Shown one piece after another: positions 4,827 through 5,022 of a stretch of 5,022 nucleotides of DNA. Made by a program: the position numbers and the translations under genes. The DNA is from Candidatus Staskawiczbacteria bacterium RIFCSPHIGHO2_02_FULL_34_10. GTDB lineage: Bacteria > Patescibacteriota > Minisyncoccia > Minisyncoccales > Staskawiczbacteraceae. The notes beneath the pieces were generated by a model. That model had not been told where the DNA came from, ran no database searches, and saw only the letters and a program-made list of their open reading frames with translations. Numbering within the stretch: the stretch's first letter is position 1; each line of letters starts with the position of its first letter. The stretch is taken from the NCBI GenBank assembly GCA_001821915.1, contig MHOR01000032.1:1-5022 (forward strand). Reading direction: 5' to 3'.

Positions 4827-5022
4827 ATGGCGAATCCCCTGATTGAAGCCAAGGATTTCAGCTACGGTGAGTTCGCAGCCTTGGTCCACAAGGCTGGCGG
4901 ACGGGAAATCGTGCGGGCAATCCTGCGCGAAGAAAAGTTGATTCAAATCGTCGACCCACCACGGCCGCAGCTCTTTGTCTCGTCAGAGCAGCAGCTCGAG
5001 AATGTCCGACGGTGGAACGACG
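4827..5022 (+). CDS. Unrecognised protein, N-terminal 65 residues (runs off the window)
   Basis: The frame is open from ATG 4827 to the window end and begins MANPLIEAKDFSYGEFAALV. The start is supported by AAGGAG 8 nt upstream and a strong promoter about 110 bp upstream. There is no signal peptide or membrane helix. The visible part is charged and probably helical (residues 1-43), then proline-rich (PPRPQLF) and again helical. Codon use differs sharply from the genes to the left: by my count 45 of 65 codons end in G or C, with CTG, CGG and GTC common. I do not recognise a domain. I have an unverified impression that GC-rich genes of this kind recur in Patescibacteria genomes. Recent transfer or a highly expressed lineage-specific gene are both possible. 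Confidence 0.75.
   Translation, partial: MANPLIEAKDFSYGEFAALVHKAGGREIVRAILREEKLIQIVDPPRPQLFVSSEQQLENVRRWND

Noticed and set aside
4641..4946. 101-codon minus-strand open frame across the promoter and leader at the right end
   Set aside because: It opposes a strong promoter, a Shine-Dalgarno sequence and a convincing plus-strand start. Its product resembles nothing I know.

Overview
The window looks like a bacterial chromosome fragment that is mostly AT-rich. A member of the Patescibacteria (Candidate Phyla Radiation, CPR) is my best guess. The clues are the AT-rich compact genes, several starts with no visible Shine-Dalgarno sequence, and a surface-protein anchor whose TPSTSSYGPGDTLNPSC stretch resembles segments I associate with that group. 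This is recognition from memory, not a search result.

Layout. (1) 1-2425 is a copper-handling block: the C-terminal half of a Cu+-type P1B ATPase, then one base later a protein with an N-terminal heavy-metal-associated (HMA) domain and a TauE/SafE/DsbD-like membrane domain, then 112 bp later a membrane-anchored cupredoxin-like protein. (2) 2426-3191 is a decayed region. It has a strong terminator, a possible promoter, the frameshifted 5' end of a surface-anchored protein, and, fused out of frame to it, only the last ~95 residues of a multicopper oxidase. (3) 3194-3422 is a 215-bp element with perfect 18-bp terminal inverted repeats, flanked by an exact 7-bp direct repeat and containing two strong internal stem-loops. 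It looks like a MITE or a mobile structured RNA. (4) 3433-4023 encodes a stand-alone GAF-domain protein. (5) 4094-4680 encodes a histidine phosphatase split by a one-base loss in an A-run. (6) From about 4740 the base composition becomes clearly GC-richer. A near-consensus extended -10 promoter precedes a ~105-nt leader that can fold in two alternative ways, a good Shine-Dalgarno sequence, and the start of an unrecognised gene that runs off the window.

How the genes fit together. The ATPase would export Cu+ from the cytoplasm. The HMA/membrane protein could bind and pass copper, or reducing equivalents, across the membrane. The anchored cupredoxin could receive copper outside. A multicopper oxidase would fit as the oxidising partner, but here only a remnant survives. 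The GAF protein, the phosphatase and the last gene have no evident link to copper.

The most interesting objects are the inverted-repeat element with its target duplication, the structured leader at the composition boundary, and the two homopolymer frameshifts of the same sign. The last point raises the question of sequencing error versus real decay.
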